A stretch of DNA of 64,000 nucleotides from Chloroflexota bacterium. GTDB taxonomy: Bacteria > Chloroflexota > Anaerolineae > UBA7937 > B3-Chlor. The position numbers and the translations under genes are program-made. Location of the stretch: the NCBI GenBank assembly GCA_030613785.1, contig JAUWLF010000006.1, positions 19,842 through 83,841 on the forward strand. Reading direction: 5' to 3'. This document shows positions 52,560-61,470 of this stretch, piece by piece (the first letter of the stretch is position 1; each line of letters starts with the position of its first letter). The notes under the pieces are model-generated. The model was given only the letters and a program-made list of their open reading frames with translations, ran no database searches and was not told where the DNA came from.

Positions 52560-55500
52560 CTATGATGCCTTGGCCTCGACGTCTTCCAAGCGCAGGGACA
52601 GTACCCTGGAGGAACTGTCACGTCCCATGGTGATACCGTAGATCGCATCAGAGATCTCGACGGTCCCCCTATTGTGAGTGATGAGGATCACCTGCGTCCT
52701 TTCGGCGAGCTCCTTCACCGCCTGACGAAAGCGATCGATGTTCACCTCGTCCAACCGCGAATCGACCTCGTCGAGCAGGCAGAAGGGCGTGGCGCAAACG
52801 CTGAGAATGGCGAAGGTCAGTGCTACGCCGGTCAGAGCCCTTTCGCCACCAGAGAGCGTGGTGACGCTCGCCCGTCGCCGACCCGGAGGTTGGGCCAGGA
52901 TCTCCACGCCACTCTCCAATGGGTTGTCCGGATCTGTCAACTGTAGTTGCCCGCTGCCCCCGTTGAAGAGACGCGCGAAATAGCTCTCGAACTCTGCCGC
53001 CACCTTGGTGAACGTCTCTAGGAACTTCTCCTGCATGAGACGATCTAGCTCAAGCACCACTTTCCCCAAAGACTGGCTGGCCTTCTCCAAATCCTCGATC
53101 TGGCTCGTTAGGAAGCTGTACCGTTCCAGCACCTCCCGGTGCTCCGCCACAGCGTCGAGATCTACTGGCCCCACTTTCCGCAAGCGTTTTCGTAGGCGCT
53201 TGATCTTCTCGCCCAGTCCATCAGGCAACTCCGTCACGAGAGGCAGCGATCTGAGACGGGCGTCTATGTCCAGGCGCGACTGGCTGGGCCACTCGGTTGA
53301 CAGCGTCACCATCTCCATCTCGGCCTCGATGCGTTCTCGGAGGTTTTCCAGATCGTCCTGGCGGCGCTGTCGCCTCAAGAGCCATTTGCTGTACGTGGCC
53401 TCGTAGTCGACCACATTCTGGCGCCCCTCGCGTTCGTCCTTCTCCAGACGAACTTGCTCCCTCTCAAGCTCAGACACATTCCTCTCGGCGGGCCCGATTA
53501 GGCCTGAGAGATCCCCCGCTCGACCGGAAAGCTCCTCGATTTGGGCTGTCAGAGTTGCTACGGAACTCTCCAGTGCCCTTCCTTCGGCGGCCAACTCCTC
53601 CACGCGAGACTCCTTCGCCGTCAACTGGGAATCTATCTCCCCCAGGCTGGATCGGTGGCCTTCCAGAGCGGTTTCGTGGGTCTCCCTGCTACGCTCTAGC
53701 ACTGCGATGGCTGTCCTCAGCGCAGCCAGCCTCTCTTGCAGGGCGGAAAGGTCCAGAGATGCGAGTTGCACCTGGAGGGCTTCGATCGACTCCACGGCGT
53801 CCTGCTGCTGCGATTGGGCGACTTCCACCTCCTGGGCTGTGGCTCCTTCCTTCTCCTTCAGCTTTTCGATCTCATCTCTGATCCCTGTCTGCACAATCCT
53901 GCGCCATTCGATCTCTTGGCTGACCTTCCCCTCCTTCAGACGCCACGAACCTGCTCGTTCATCCTGGGCTTTCAGAGTTCGCTCCAGAGCTTCCTTCTCC
54001 TGCTTCAGCGCTCCCAGCTTATCCGCCAGGGATTGTTGAAGCGCCTCTTCTTCGACCAATTCCTGTTCCAATCCCTCCACGTCAACGCGGAGGGCCCTGA
54101 TCTGCTCCGGCAACTGGCGTCGCTCGCGTTCCCTGCCCAGCAAACCGCTTCCAGACCCGGCGAAACCGCCCCGAATGAAACCGTGGCGTGACATGAACTG
54201 GCCTGCCACAGTGACCAGGTGCATGCCACAGTGATCCTGGTGGAGGGAGCGCGCCGTGTCCAGATCGTCAACCACCAGGGTGTGGCCCAGAAGAGCTCGC
54301 GGAACTCGCTCGAGACCAGTTCGTGTGGCGACGAGTTCTGATGCCCGCCCCACCACGCCTTCGCCCTCGGGCACATCGCTCGGCACTTCCATATCCAGCG
54401 AATCCAGAGGGATGAAAGTCGCGCGTCCTGCCTCCTTTTCCTTCAACAAACGCAGGGCCGCCTCGGCGTCCCTCCAAGTCGCCACCACGATGCCTTGGAG
54501 CGAGTTGGCCAGAGCGGCTTCCACGGCCTTCTCGAGGTGGCTGGGCACTTCGAGAAGGTCGGCCACGGTTCCCACAATGCCACTCAGCTCCTCTCTGTGG
54601 CCGAGCACCGTCCTTGGGCCTTGAGGGTAGTCCGCCAGTTCTCGCCGCAACTTGCTCAACAACTCGTAGCGGTTCTCCAGTTCGCTAAGGGCTCGCCGCA
54701 ACTCATCTCTTCGAGCCCGTAGTTCGTCCTGCCTCTGCATAGAGGCCTCTTCAGCCGTTCGCTTCTCCAGTTCCTCAGCCTTCAACTGCTCCAGCTTCGC
54801 GATGACAGCATCCCGCTCTGCCTCAGCAGCACGGATTTTCGCTGCCAGTGCATCCAACTGATGCTTCAGGTCGTCGATCGCCTCTTCGTGCTCGACATCT
54901 TCCCTTGCCATCTCCCCTTCGCGCTCTTCCAACTGAGCCAGACGGTTCCGATGCTCCGCCAATCCCGTTGCTAGCCCCAGAGCGACCTCGCGAGCCGCGG
55001 CTAGTTCATCCTCGAGGCGGAGGCTCTCATCTTGGAGTTCCGCCATTTGCGTTTGGATGTCCGCTCTCTCGATCTGGTGCTGCTCCCGCTCCTCGTTCAG
55101 GCGCTCGAGTTCAACCTCAATCTCAGTGATGCGCTCCAGGCGAGCCTCGCGGCTGGCTACCATAGGCGACAGATCCTGCTGGATCTCTTCCCTCCGTTGA
55201 ATGAGGAGGCGCTGCCTCTCCCGCTTGACGGCCAGTTCTCGTTGCAGCTCCTCGAGCCGCCCATGCAGGAGTCCGCTTTCTTCGTGCCAGCGGCGAAGCA
55301 GACCGCGCACCTCAGCCTGTTGCGCTCGTAGTTCATCTATCTGGAGGGACGTCTCCTCCAGGCGGCGCCTTTGCGCGTCCAAGGCCTTGTGATGTTTGCT
55401 GAGCTCCATCTTGGCTGATTTCGACTGTTTCTGAGCTTGTCTCCAGCGGTACGCGTACCAGATCTCGAGGAGGTCTTCCAACTCCCGTGATGAAGCCTGG

Positions 55501-56144
55501 TATTCCCTGGCCCGTTTTGCCTGCTTTTCAAGGCGCTCAAGGCGCGGCTTCAACTCGTTGATGATGTCATTCACGCGCAGGATGTTGTTCCGGGTGTCTT
55601 GCAACTTGGAGAGAGACAGATCGCGTTTGGCTTGGTCGATGGAGATGCCCGCCGCCTCCTCGAAAATGGTCCTCCTCTCCTCTGGCCGCATACTCAAGCT
55701 CGCATCCACCGCCCCTTGCCCGATGACGGTGTAGGTGTTGCTGCTCAAGCCACCCTGTGCCAAAAGCTCAACTATGTCCCTGCGTCGTACGCGACTCCCG
55801 TTCAGGTAGTACTGATTCTCCCCCGAACGAAAGGCACGGCGCTGTAGAGTGACCTCAGAATACTCGATGGGCAGCCACTTGCTGGAGTTGTCAAGAGTAA
55901 GGGTCACCTCGGCCATACCCACACGAGTGCGTCCCTCGCTACCAGCAAAAATCATGTCCTCGCTGCGTCTGGCCCGCAGGGCGCTGTAGCGCTGTTCACC
56001 CATCACCCAGCGCAAGGCGTCGGCGATATTGCTCTTGCCGCTCCCATTAGGGCCGACGATCGCTGTTATCCTTGTGTCGAACTCGAACTCGGTTCGGGCA
56101 GCAAAGGTCTTGTAGCCCTGCAATTCCAAGCGTCTTAGATACAT
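52560..56144 (-). CDS. smc: chromosome segregation protein SMC
   Basis: A 1194-residue SMC. The head parts are Walker [10 protein letters not shown] (residues 31-39), QGYKTFAAR near the start and, at the C terminus, signature [13 protein letters not shown] and Walker [16 protein letters not shown]. Two long coiled coils flank a hinge at about residues 500-680 ([24 protein letters not shown]). Walker B reads DEVDSRLDE where many SMCs read DEVDAALDD. I chose ATG 56144 ([14 protein letters not shown]). The ScpA/ScpB partners are not in the window. Rnc just upstream is a common arrangement. Confidence 0.97.
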   Translation of the reverse strand: MYLRRLELQGYKTFAARTEFEFDTRITAIVGPNGSGKSNIADALRWVMGEQRYSALRARRSEDMIFAGSEGRTRVGMAEVTLTLDNSSKWLPIEYSEVTLQRRAFRSGENQYYLNGSRVRRRDIVELLAQGGLSSNTYTVIGQGAVDASLSMRPEERRTIFEEAAGISIDQAKRDLSLSKLQDTRNNILRVNDIINELKPRLERLEKQAKRAREYQASSRELEDLLEIWYAYRWRQAQKQSKSAKMELSKHHKALDAQRRRLEETSLQIDELRAQQAEVRGLLRRWHEESGLLHGRLEELQRELAVKRERQRLLIQRREEIQQDLSPMVASREARLERITEIEVELERLNEEREQHQIERADIQTQMAELQDESLRLEDELAAAREVALGLATGLAEHRNRLAQLEEREGEMAREDVEHEEAIDDLKHQLDALAAKIRAAEAERDAVIAKLEQLKAEELEKRTAEEASMQRQDELRARRDELRRALSELENRYELLSKLRRELADYPQGPRTVLGHREELSGIVGTVADLLEVPSHLEKAVEAALANSLQGIVVATWRDAEAALRLLKEKEAGRATFIPLDSLDMEVPSDVPEGEGVVGRASELVATRTGLERVPRALLGHTLVVDDLDTARSLHQDHCGMHLVTVAGQFMSRHGFIRGGFAGSGSGLLGRERERRQLPEQIRALRVDVEGLEQELVEEEALQQSLADKLGALKQEKEALERTLKAQDERAGSWRLKEGKVSQEIEWRRIVQTGIRDEIEKLKEKEGATAQEVEVAQSQQQDAVESIEALQVQLASLDLSALQERLAALRTAIAVLERSRETHETALEGHRSSLGEIDSQLTAKESRVEELAAEGRALESSVATLTAQIEELSGRAGDLSGLIGPAERNVSELEREQVRLEKDEREGRQNVVDYEATYSKWLLRRQRRQDDLENLRERIEAEMEMVTLSTEWPSQSRLDIDARLRSLPLVTELPDGLGEKIKRLRKRLRKVGPVDLDAVAEHREVLERYSFLTSQIEDLEKASQSLGKVVLELDRLMQEKFLETFTKVAAEFESYFARLFNGGSGQLQLTDPDNPLESGVEILAQPPGRRRASVTTLSGGERALTGVALTFAILSVCATPFCLLDEVDSRLDEVNIDRFRQAVKELAERTQVILITHNRGTVEISDAIYGITMGRDSSSRVLSLRLEDVEAKAS

Positions 56145-56195
56145 AACTACCAAGATGCAACAAGCCCACGGAGAACACCTCCGTCGGCTACCATA

Positions 56196-56210
56196 GGACA
56201 GGATCTGTCC
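56196..56210. promoter_or_regulatory. palindrome upstream of smc
   Basis: GGACAG-GAT-CTGTCC is an exact 6-bp inverted repeat around a 3-base centre, about 50 bases before the smc start. It may be a regulator site. A second repeat ACGGAG-AACAC-CTCCGT lies at 56168-56184. Confidence 0.35.
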
Positions 56211-56244
56211 GAGTTGATATCTGCTAAACCACCACTAGATATGG

Positions 56245-56291
56245 CCACGGCGCGGCGCCCTACACTACACCTAGCGGTGGCGCTGCCGTGG
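56245..56291 (-). terminator. hairpin after rnc
   Basis: CCACGGC plus GCGCC (56245-56259) is complementary to GGCGC plus GCCGTGG (56279-56291), with a 3/1 internal bulge and a 19-base loop. It lies 35 bases after the rnc stop on the minus strand. No T run follows, so it may be a weak terminator, an attenuator before smc or an RNase III substrate. Confidence 0.42.
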
Positions 56292-56325
56292 ACTACTCAC
56301 AGTATATGGCTTTTCCCCCCTTCTG

Positions 56326-57048
56326 TCAAGCACCTCTTTGCGAGATCTCGTCGAGAGCTCCCTTCGCCGCACGTTGCTCTGCGGACCGCTTGCTGTGCCC
56401 TTCACCACGCCCGTAGGTTCTGTCTCCGATCCGCACCTCCACAGTGAACTCTTTGGCGTGATCCGGACCTCGTTCCATGACAGTACGGTACACCGGCGTA
56501 ACGCGAGCCTCGCGCTGGCTCCATTCTTGTAGACGGCTCTTATGGTCTCGCTCTAGGCCGTGTTCCACGAGCCGGGCGATCTCAGGCTGGACGAACTCCA
56601 TCAGGAATTCCTTTGCCACGTGTAAGCCCCCGTCTAGGTAGATGGCCGCAACGAGTGCTTCAAACGCATCGGCGAGCAGCCCCACCCTCGCCCGCCCACC
56701 GCGCTCGTTTTCCCCTCGCGAAACATGCATATACTCACCCAGCCCCATGCTCCGCGCGAACCCGGCGAGAGTGCTGGCCCTGATCAGGGCTGCCCGCATA
56801 CTCGTAAGGTCCCCTTCGTCCATGTCCGAGAAACGACGGTACAGATGGTCTCCAACCGCAAAATCGAGCAGGGCATCGCCCAGGAACTCCAACCGCTCGT
56901 TGGAGGGCAGATCGAAGTCGGGGTTCTCATTCAGGTAGGAACGGTGCACCAGTGCCTTTAGCAGCAAGGTCTGATCCTCGAAACGCACGCCGATGATCTC
57001 CTGCAAGCGATCCAAGTCCGAGGGCATGACACTATCAGGAGACGACAT
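56326..57048 (-). CDS. rnc: ribonuclease III
   Basis: A 240-residue RNase III with the catalytic signature NERLEFLGDALLDFAVGDHL (residues ~45-65) and the second acidic site in LLADAFEALVAAIYLDGG, followed by a C-terminal double-stranded RNA-binding domain with KRSAEQRAAKGALDEI. It matures rRNA and cleaves structured RNAs. I chose ATG 57048 with GGGAG six bases upstream; it overlaps the lpd stop by 14 bases. The in-frame ATG 57027 has no ribosome site. The rnc-smc order is common. Confidence 0.96.
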   Translation of the reverse strand: MSSPDSVMPSDLDRLQEIIGVRFEDQTLLLKALVHRSYLNENPDFDLPSNERLEFLGDALLDFAVGDHLYRRFSDMDEGDLTSMRAALIRASTLAGFARSMGLGEYMHVSRGENERGGRARVGLLADAFEALVAAIYLDGGLHVAKEFLMEFVQPEIARLVEHGLERDHKSRLQEWSQREARVTPVYRTVMERGPDHAKEFTVEVRIGDRTYGRGEGHSKRSAEQRAAKGALDEISQRGA

Positions 57049-58426
57049 GGATGGCTCCCTGCATCTGACCGAGGGCGGCCTCTCTGACGGCCTCAGGCAG
57101 AGTCGGATGGGCATGAATGGTTCTCACGATATCCTCCACGGTGGCGCCGGACTGAATAGCCAGCGCTCCTTCGGCGATCATGTCGGTGGCATGCGGCCCC
57201 ATGATGTGTAGGCCCAGAATACGCCTACTGTCCTGTTCACAGATCATCTTCACCAGGCCTGTCGTCTGCCCCATGGCCAAGGCTCGCCCGCTGGCGCTGA
57301 AAGGGAACCTGCTCTTTCTGTACGGGATACCCTGTTCCTTGACTTCCTGCTCCGTAAGCCCGACTCCGGCCATCTCGGGCAGCGTGAAAACGCAGTTGGG
57401 GACAGCCGTGTAGTCCATGGTGCTGTCTCTGCCAAGGGCGTGCTCTGCCGCCACCTCACCTTCGCGGCTGGCCACGTGAGCCAGCATCCACCCGCCTGTG
57501 ACGTCACCGATGGCGTAGATTCCGGGCAGACTGGTCGCCATGTGCTCATCTACCGCGATGGCTCCTCTCTCCAGCTTCACACCGACATCACCCAGATTGA
57601 GTCCCTCAGTAAGTGGCACCCTTCCCGTGGCGAGCAGGACCGCATCTGCCGCAATCGCTCCTTCGCCCTGGGGCCCCTCATAGACTACCTCTACCGAACC
57701 GTTACTCTCCGCGATCGCCTTGAGAGGGGATCGGAGGTGAATATCCACCCCTTGGCGTCGTAGCAACTGAGTGTAACGGCGCCCTAGCTCCTCGTCAACC
57801 GGTGCCACCAGTGAAGGGAGCATCTCAACCAGGGTCACCTTGGTACCGAGGGCATTGAAGATGCTGGCGAACTCCACACCGATGGCTCCGCCGCCGATGA
57901 TCACGAGGTCGTGCGGTGGCTCTTGGAGCGCTAGTATCTCCCTGCTAGTCATAACCGCAGGCAGGTCCACGCCGGGAACAGGCGGTTTAGCGGGCACCGA
58001 ACCCGTGGCGACAATGATTCTCCTAACCTCCAACTCCTTCGAGGATTCCCCGGAAATCCTGATTCCAGTGGGGGATGCGACTTCCCCATGGCCCGCGATG
58101 ACCTGAATCTTTCGGGCATCCATCAGACTCTCCACTCCGGACACCAACCGTTCCACAACCTCGTCCTTGCGTGCCATCATCCTGGAGAAATCGAGGCCCG
58201 GCTCACTCACTAGGATCCCGAAATCCTCTGCTTTCTCGATCTCCAAGAGTAACTCAATGGCGCTGGTCATGGCCTTGGTGGGGATGCAGCCCCAGTTCAA
58301 GCAGACGCCGCCTAGGCGCTCTTGCTCGACCAGCGCCACCTTGGCGCCCAACTGCGCCGCGCGGATGGCTGCAACGTAGCCTCCAGGCCCGCCGCCGATG
58401 ATACCTATGTCGAACTGCTCTACCAT
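57035..58426 (-). CDS. lpdA: dihydrolipoyl dehydrogenase
   Basis: A 463-residue E3 flavoprotein. FAD-binding GGGPGGYVAAIRAAQLG, redox disulfide GGVCLNWGCIPTK, NAD-binding IIGGGAIGVEFASIFNALG and the C-terminal HAHPTLPEAVREA base pair are complete. It reoxidises dihydrolipoyl groups of 2-oxoacid dehydrogenases or the glycine cleavage H protein. No E1/E2 or gcv genes are adjacent. It is one base after the radical SAM gene stop and overlaps rnc, so the three genes make one operon. Confidence 0.95.
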   Translation of the reverse strand: MVEQFDIGIIGGGPGGYVAAIRAAQLGAKVALVEQERLGGVCLNWGCIPTKAMTSAIELLLEIEKAEDFGILVSEPGLDFSRMMARKDEVVERLVSGVESLMDARKIQVIAGHGEVASPTGIRISGESSKELEVRRIIVATGSVPAKPPVPGVDLPAVMTSREILALQEPPHDLVIIGGGAIGVEFASIFNALGTKVTLVEMLPSLVAPVDEELGRRYTQLLRRQGVDIHLRSPLKAIAESNGSVEVVYEGPQGEGAIAADAVLLATGRVPLTEGLNLGDVGVKLERGAIAVDEHMATSLPGIYAIGDVTGGWMLAHVASREGEVAAEHALGRDSTMDYTAVPNCVFTLPEMAGVGLTEQEVKEQGIPYRKSRFPFSASGRALAMGQTTGLVKMICEQDSRRILGLHIMGPHATDMIAEGALAIQSGATVEDIVRTIHAHPTLPEAVREAALGQMQGAIHVVS

Positions 58427-58427
58427 C

Positions 58428-59291
58428 TCAGTCCTCTCTTTTCAGCCTCACTGCGCAACACTCGTCCCGCTTGTCTATCTCCAACCCCAACTCCTGTGCC
58501 ACGGCCACTGCTGCCCGCGCCGGGCTCACAATTACGTTCACCCCGGCCCGCACTGCAAGCGAGTCAAGTTTGTCCCGATATCCACCATGGGGTCGCATGC
58601 ACCCGAGATGTATGGGCACGGTGGGGAAGCGCAGGCGAGCTTCGACGAGCAGGTCTAGCACGTCTTCCACACCGGGGGGCTCGCAGTCAGCGTAGCGGGT
58701 ACCCGGAGTGGGAGTGAACACGATGAAGGTTACAGCGTCTGGCTCCAGTTCCTTCAAGATGTCCAGAGCTCGGTACTCGCCCCCGATGTGTCCTCCCCTC
58801 AAGCCGATGGTGATGTGAGGTATCACGGTGGCATACTTGCGGAGCAGACGATACGTTCCAACGTACTCCTCTACGGTGCGGTCAATACCATACACTTCTT
58901 TGATCGTCTCGTCGTCGCCCACGAGATCGAAAGAGATTATGTCAACGTACGGCGCAATGGCGTCCGCCTCTTCCTTGCCTATGAGACCAACGTGCCAGTT
59001 CATAATGCGCCCTGGGCGGAGGGCTTCGACTCGATCCAGATGGTTGGTGACGGGGACGCGGCCAGTTTGGTCGCACCCGCCGGAGATCAGACAACTCGTC
59101 GCTCCCTGCGGATTCGCGCTCCAGATGGGAGCCATCGACTTGACGTACTGCCCGCCGCAGTGAGCGCAATCCAGTTCGCAATCGGGTCCGGTGAGGCTAA
59201 CGACCAGAGTGTTCAGTGGATAGTCAAACCCGATCACCGGGGGAAAGTTCATTTGACGGATGTTCCAGGCTTCTCGCACTCGCTCGTGCAT
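58428..59291 (-). CDS. radical SAM protein, biotin-synthase-related
   Basis: A 287-residue radical SAM enzyme. The cluster motif is C-x3-C-x2-C (CELDCAHC) at about residues 38-45, followed by SCLISGGCDQTGRVP and a barrel with IDIISFDLVGDDETI and VIPHITIGLRGG. A further DECC pair is near the C terminus and may bind an extra cluster. Its start is ATG 59291 with GAGGAG some 12 bases upstream. Position directly before lpdA suggests lipoyl chemistry; archaeal-type lipoyl synthases LipS1/LipS2 are also biotin-synthase-related. The family is sure, the function inferred. Confidence 0.82.
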   Translation of the reverse strand: MHERVREAWNIRQMNFPPVIGFDYPLNTLVVSLTGPDCELDCAHCGGQYVKSMAPIWSANPQGATSCLISGGCDQTGRVPVTNHLDRVEALRPGRIMNWHVGLIGKEEADAIAPYVDIISFDLVGDDETIKEVYGIDRTVEEYVGTYRLLRKYATVIPHITIGLRGGHIGGEYRALDILKELEPDAVTFIVFTPTPGTRYADCEPPGVEDVLDLLVEARLRFPTVPIHLGCMRPHGGYRDKLDSLAVRAGVNVIVSPARAAVAVAQELGLEIDKRDECCAVRLKRED

Positions 59292-59841
59292 GGATTCACT
59301 TCACTCCTCAATCATCGCGCGAAGAGACAATCACAGGCTTCCCGTTCGCTGGCAACTCCCCAGACCACGACGTTGTGGGCCCCTAGCCACGGCGGTTGGC
59401 CTTCGACTCTGACAGGGCCGTGGACGGCCTACCCTGTGACAAAGGTGCCATCGCAATAGGATTTCAAGCACGTGGATGCGCTCCTCGCCGTGGACGAGAC
59501 GCGGGGGATCTTCGAACGCGCTGGCTGAACTGCTATGATTGCCGCTCATGGACCTGACATCCAGACCCAGAGCCGACACGTACCTGGCGCCATTTGTCCG
59601 TCCGCTGCCTTGTTTCTCAAGACTTTCCTCAATGAGCAGTCTAGGAGCAGGGATGGACAGTGCTTGCATCATCTTGCCGAATATGACCGCGCCCAACGCG
59701 CGCATGGTCGCAGGGCAGGTGTTCTGAACTGTTGTCGGGGTTTCGAGACCCCGCGCCGGAGGGCTCGCCTGAGACGTGGTCACTGAATCACAGTATATCA
59801 CATCTGGACGCCACCGACAAGCCAACCGAGTCTACCCTAGC
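59292..59841. other. 550-base intergenic region between divergent units
   Basis: The stretch lies between the radical SAM gene start and the lepB promoter. I can support no gene. TTCGAA-17-TATGAT at 59512-59540 is a weak promoter form with no gene after it, and CGGGGT-TTCGAG-ACCCCG (59736-59753) is a 6-bp hairpin without a T tract. Promoters for the radical SAM operon must be in its left part but none is clear. Confidence 0.45.
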
Positions 59842-59870
59842 TTGCCTAGTCCCCCAGAGTATAATATACT
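59842..59870 (+). promoter_or_regulatory. lepB promoter
   Basis: TTGCCT (59842-59847) and TATACT (59865-59870), 17 bases apart. A TATAAT at 59860-59865 overlaps the same region. The start near 59877 would leave a leader of about 12 bases made of the AAGGAGGG site. Confidence 0.65.
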
Positions 59871-59888
59871 GAGCCAAGGAGGGATACT

Positions 59889-60491
59889 TTGGACGATTTG
59901 CACAGCCATACCACGTATAAGCCAGTTCTGGAAGAGATACCCAGGCCGGAGGACCGTGGCACCAACATCAAAGAGGTTGTGAAGGAGATCGTAGAGACCA
60001 TTGCGCTGGCGCTCGTGATTTTTCTCCTCGTGCGCTTGATCGCTCAGAACTTCCGTATTGAAGGCAGTAGCATGGAGCCAAACCTTCATAACGGACAGTT
60101 CTTGATCGTAAACAAGCTGGTGTACTACCTACATCCTCCAGAAAGAGGTGACGTGATAGTCTTCCAAGCCCCCGACAGCCCGCGCAAAGACTACATCAAG
60201 CGCGTAGTTGGCTTGCCTGGGGAAGAGGTGGAGATAGTAGATGGACAAGTGTTCGTCAACGGTCTGCGACTGGAGGAGAGCTATGTAGCTGAACCCGGCA
60301 GCCGCTCCTGGGGACCGGAAGTGGTGGGCGATTTCGAGTACTTGGTGTTGGGTGACAACCGCAGGAACAGCCGAGATTCCACAAACTGGGGCATGTTGGA
60401 CGGGAACGCCATCATCGGCAAGGGGTGGATTTGTTATTGGCCGCCTAAGGACTTCGGGCTCGTACCCCACTATAACTTCGTCTCTGGATAG
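59889..60491 (+). CDS. lepB: signal peptidase I
   Basis: A 200-residue type I signal peptidase. A single membrane segment (about 35-52) precedes the catalytic serine S61 in GSSMEPNL; the general base is K103 in KDYIKRVVGLPGE; LVLGDNRRNSRDSTNWG closes the active site. The TTG start follows AAGGAGGG by five bases. It removes signal peptides of exported proteins such as those described at 13-18 and 44-51 kb. deoC and an aldehyde oxidoreductase follow with short gaps, so the three are probably co-transcribed. Confidence 0.96.
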   Translation: MDDLHSHTTYKPVLEEIPRPEDRGTNIKEVVKEIVETIALALVIFLLVRLIAQNFRIEGSSMEPNLHNGQFLIVNKLVYYLHPPERGDVIVFQAPDSPRKDYIKRVVGLPGEEVEIVDGQVFVNGLRLEESYVAEPGSRSWGPEVVGDFEYLVLGDNRRNSRDSTNWGMLDGNAIIGKGWICYWPPKDFGLVPHYNFVSG

Positions 60492-60501
60492 AGGAGGGGA
60501 G

Positions 60502-61470
60502 ATGGTCACGAGGGCTTTCTCATCTGCCCTGGATGATGAATCGAGAGTTCCCCTGGTTGAGTTTCCACCGCGGGACCTGGTCGAGATCATCGAAGGACTC
60601 ACCCCGGAAAACGTAGCCAGTCTCATCGATGTCACCGATCTCAAGTCCGACACCCAGGAGCCCAAGATCAGGAAGATGGTCGACTGGTCTCTTGATTACG
60701 GCTTCTACTCAGTCTGTGTCAACCCGGTAGAGGTCGATCTACTGCCCAGGTTACTCAAAGGTAGCCCGGTGAAGGAGTGCTACGTGGTCGACTTCCCGCT
60801 AGGGAAGTCTTCCATTGAGAGCAAGCGCCGACAGGCAGCGGAGATAGTAGAGACCAGCCGAAATCTGAGAGCGGAAGGACCCGGCAAAGTAGAACTAGAC
60901 ATGGTGATGAACGTTGGCCGCTTCAAGAGGGATCGAGACTACACTCGGGAAGAGGTCAAGGCTGTGGTCCAGGCTGCCGACGGGGAACTGGTCAAAGTGA
61001 TAATCCGCTCTGGGGAACTGACCGAGGAAGAGATCATAGAGTCTAGCAGAATCGTCAAGGAGGCAGGAGCGCATTTCGTGAAGAACTCCACGGGGATGGA
61101 CGCTCTGGGCGCCACCCCCGAGCACATATGGCTGATGAGAGAAGCGGTGGGGTCAGATATGGGCGTAAAGGCGGCGGGAGGGATCAGGGACGCCATGACC
61201 GTGCTGAGGCTGATCTATGCGGGGGCCAAGGAGCCCGACCTCAGAGACCCCCTTCGATTCAGGATAGGCACCAGCGGTCCGTTGAATATCCTGGCCACCT
61301 TGAACTGGATCAGGCTTAGTCCCCAAGCCTGGGCGGAGGCCAAGGTGATCCCCTGCACCATCTGTCCTTATGGCCAGACAGCCAAGCAGAGGAGAGAGGT
61401 TCGGGAGATCTACATGAAAAGGTGCCGCCTCTGCCCGTACAGGCCGTACAGAAAGGACAAGGACTTCTAA
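60502..61470 (+). CDS. deoC: deoxyribose-phosphate aldolase (DeoC family) with cysteine-rich tail
   Basis: A 322-residue DeoC-family aldolase, about 100 longer than typical. The core has D133 in ELDMVMNVGR, the Schiff-base lysine K194 in HFVKNSTGM and K223 in GVKAAGGIRD, the equivalents of the classical catalytic Asp and two Lys. An N-terminal extension of about 30 residues and a C-terminal tail are added; the tail carries C285-x2-C288 and C308-x2-C311, a spacing that fits a zinc ribbon or 4Fe-4S site. DeoC splits deoxyribose-5-phosphate to acetaldehyde and glyceraldehyde-3-phosphate. The ATG has GAGGAGGGG. The next gene is an aldehyde oxidoreductase starting at the stop (TAATG). Confidence 0.88.
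   Translation: MVTRAFSSALDDESRVPLVEFPPRDLVEIIEGLTPENVASLIDVTDLKSDTQEPKIRKMVDWSLDYGFYSVCVNPVEVDLLPRLLKGSPVKECYVVDFPLGKSSIESKRRQAAEIVETSRNLRAEGPGKVELDMVMNVGRFKRDRDYTREEVKAVVQAADGELVKVIIRSGELTEEEIIESSRIVKEAGAHFVKNSTGMDALGATPEHIWLMREAVGSDMGVKAAGGIRDAMTVLRLIYAGAKEPDLRDPLRFRIGTSGPLNILATLNWIRLSPQAWAEAKVIPCTICPYGQTAKQRREVREIYMKRCRLCPYRPYRKDKDF

Noticed and set aside
59331..59825. Open frames on both strands in the gap before lepB
   Set aside because: They overlap each other, have no ribosome sites, and the products look like random translation.
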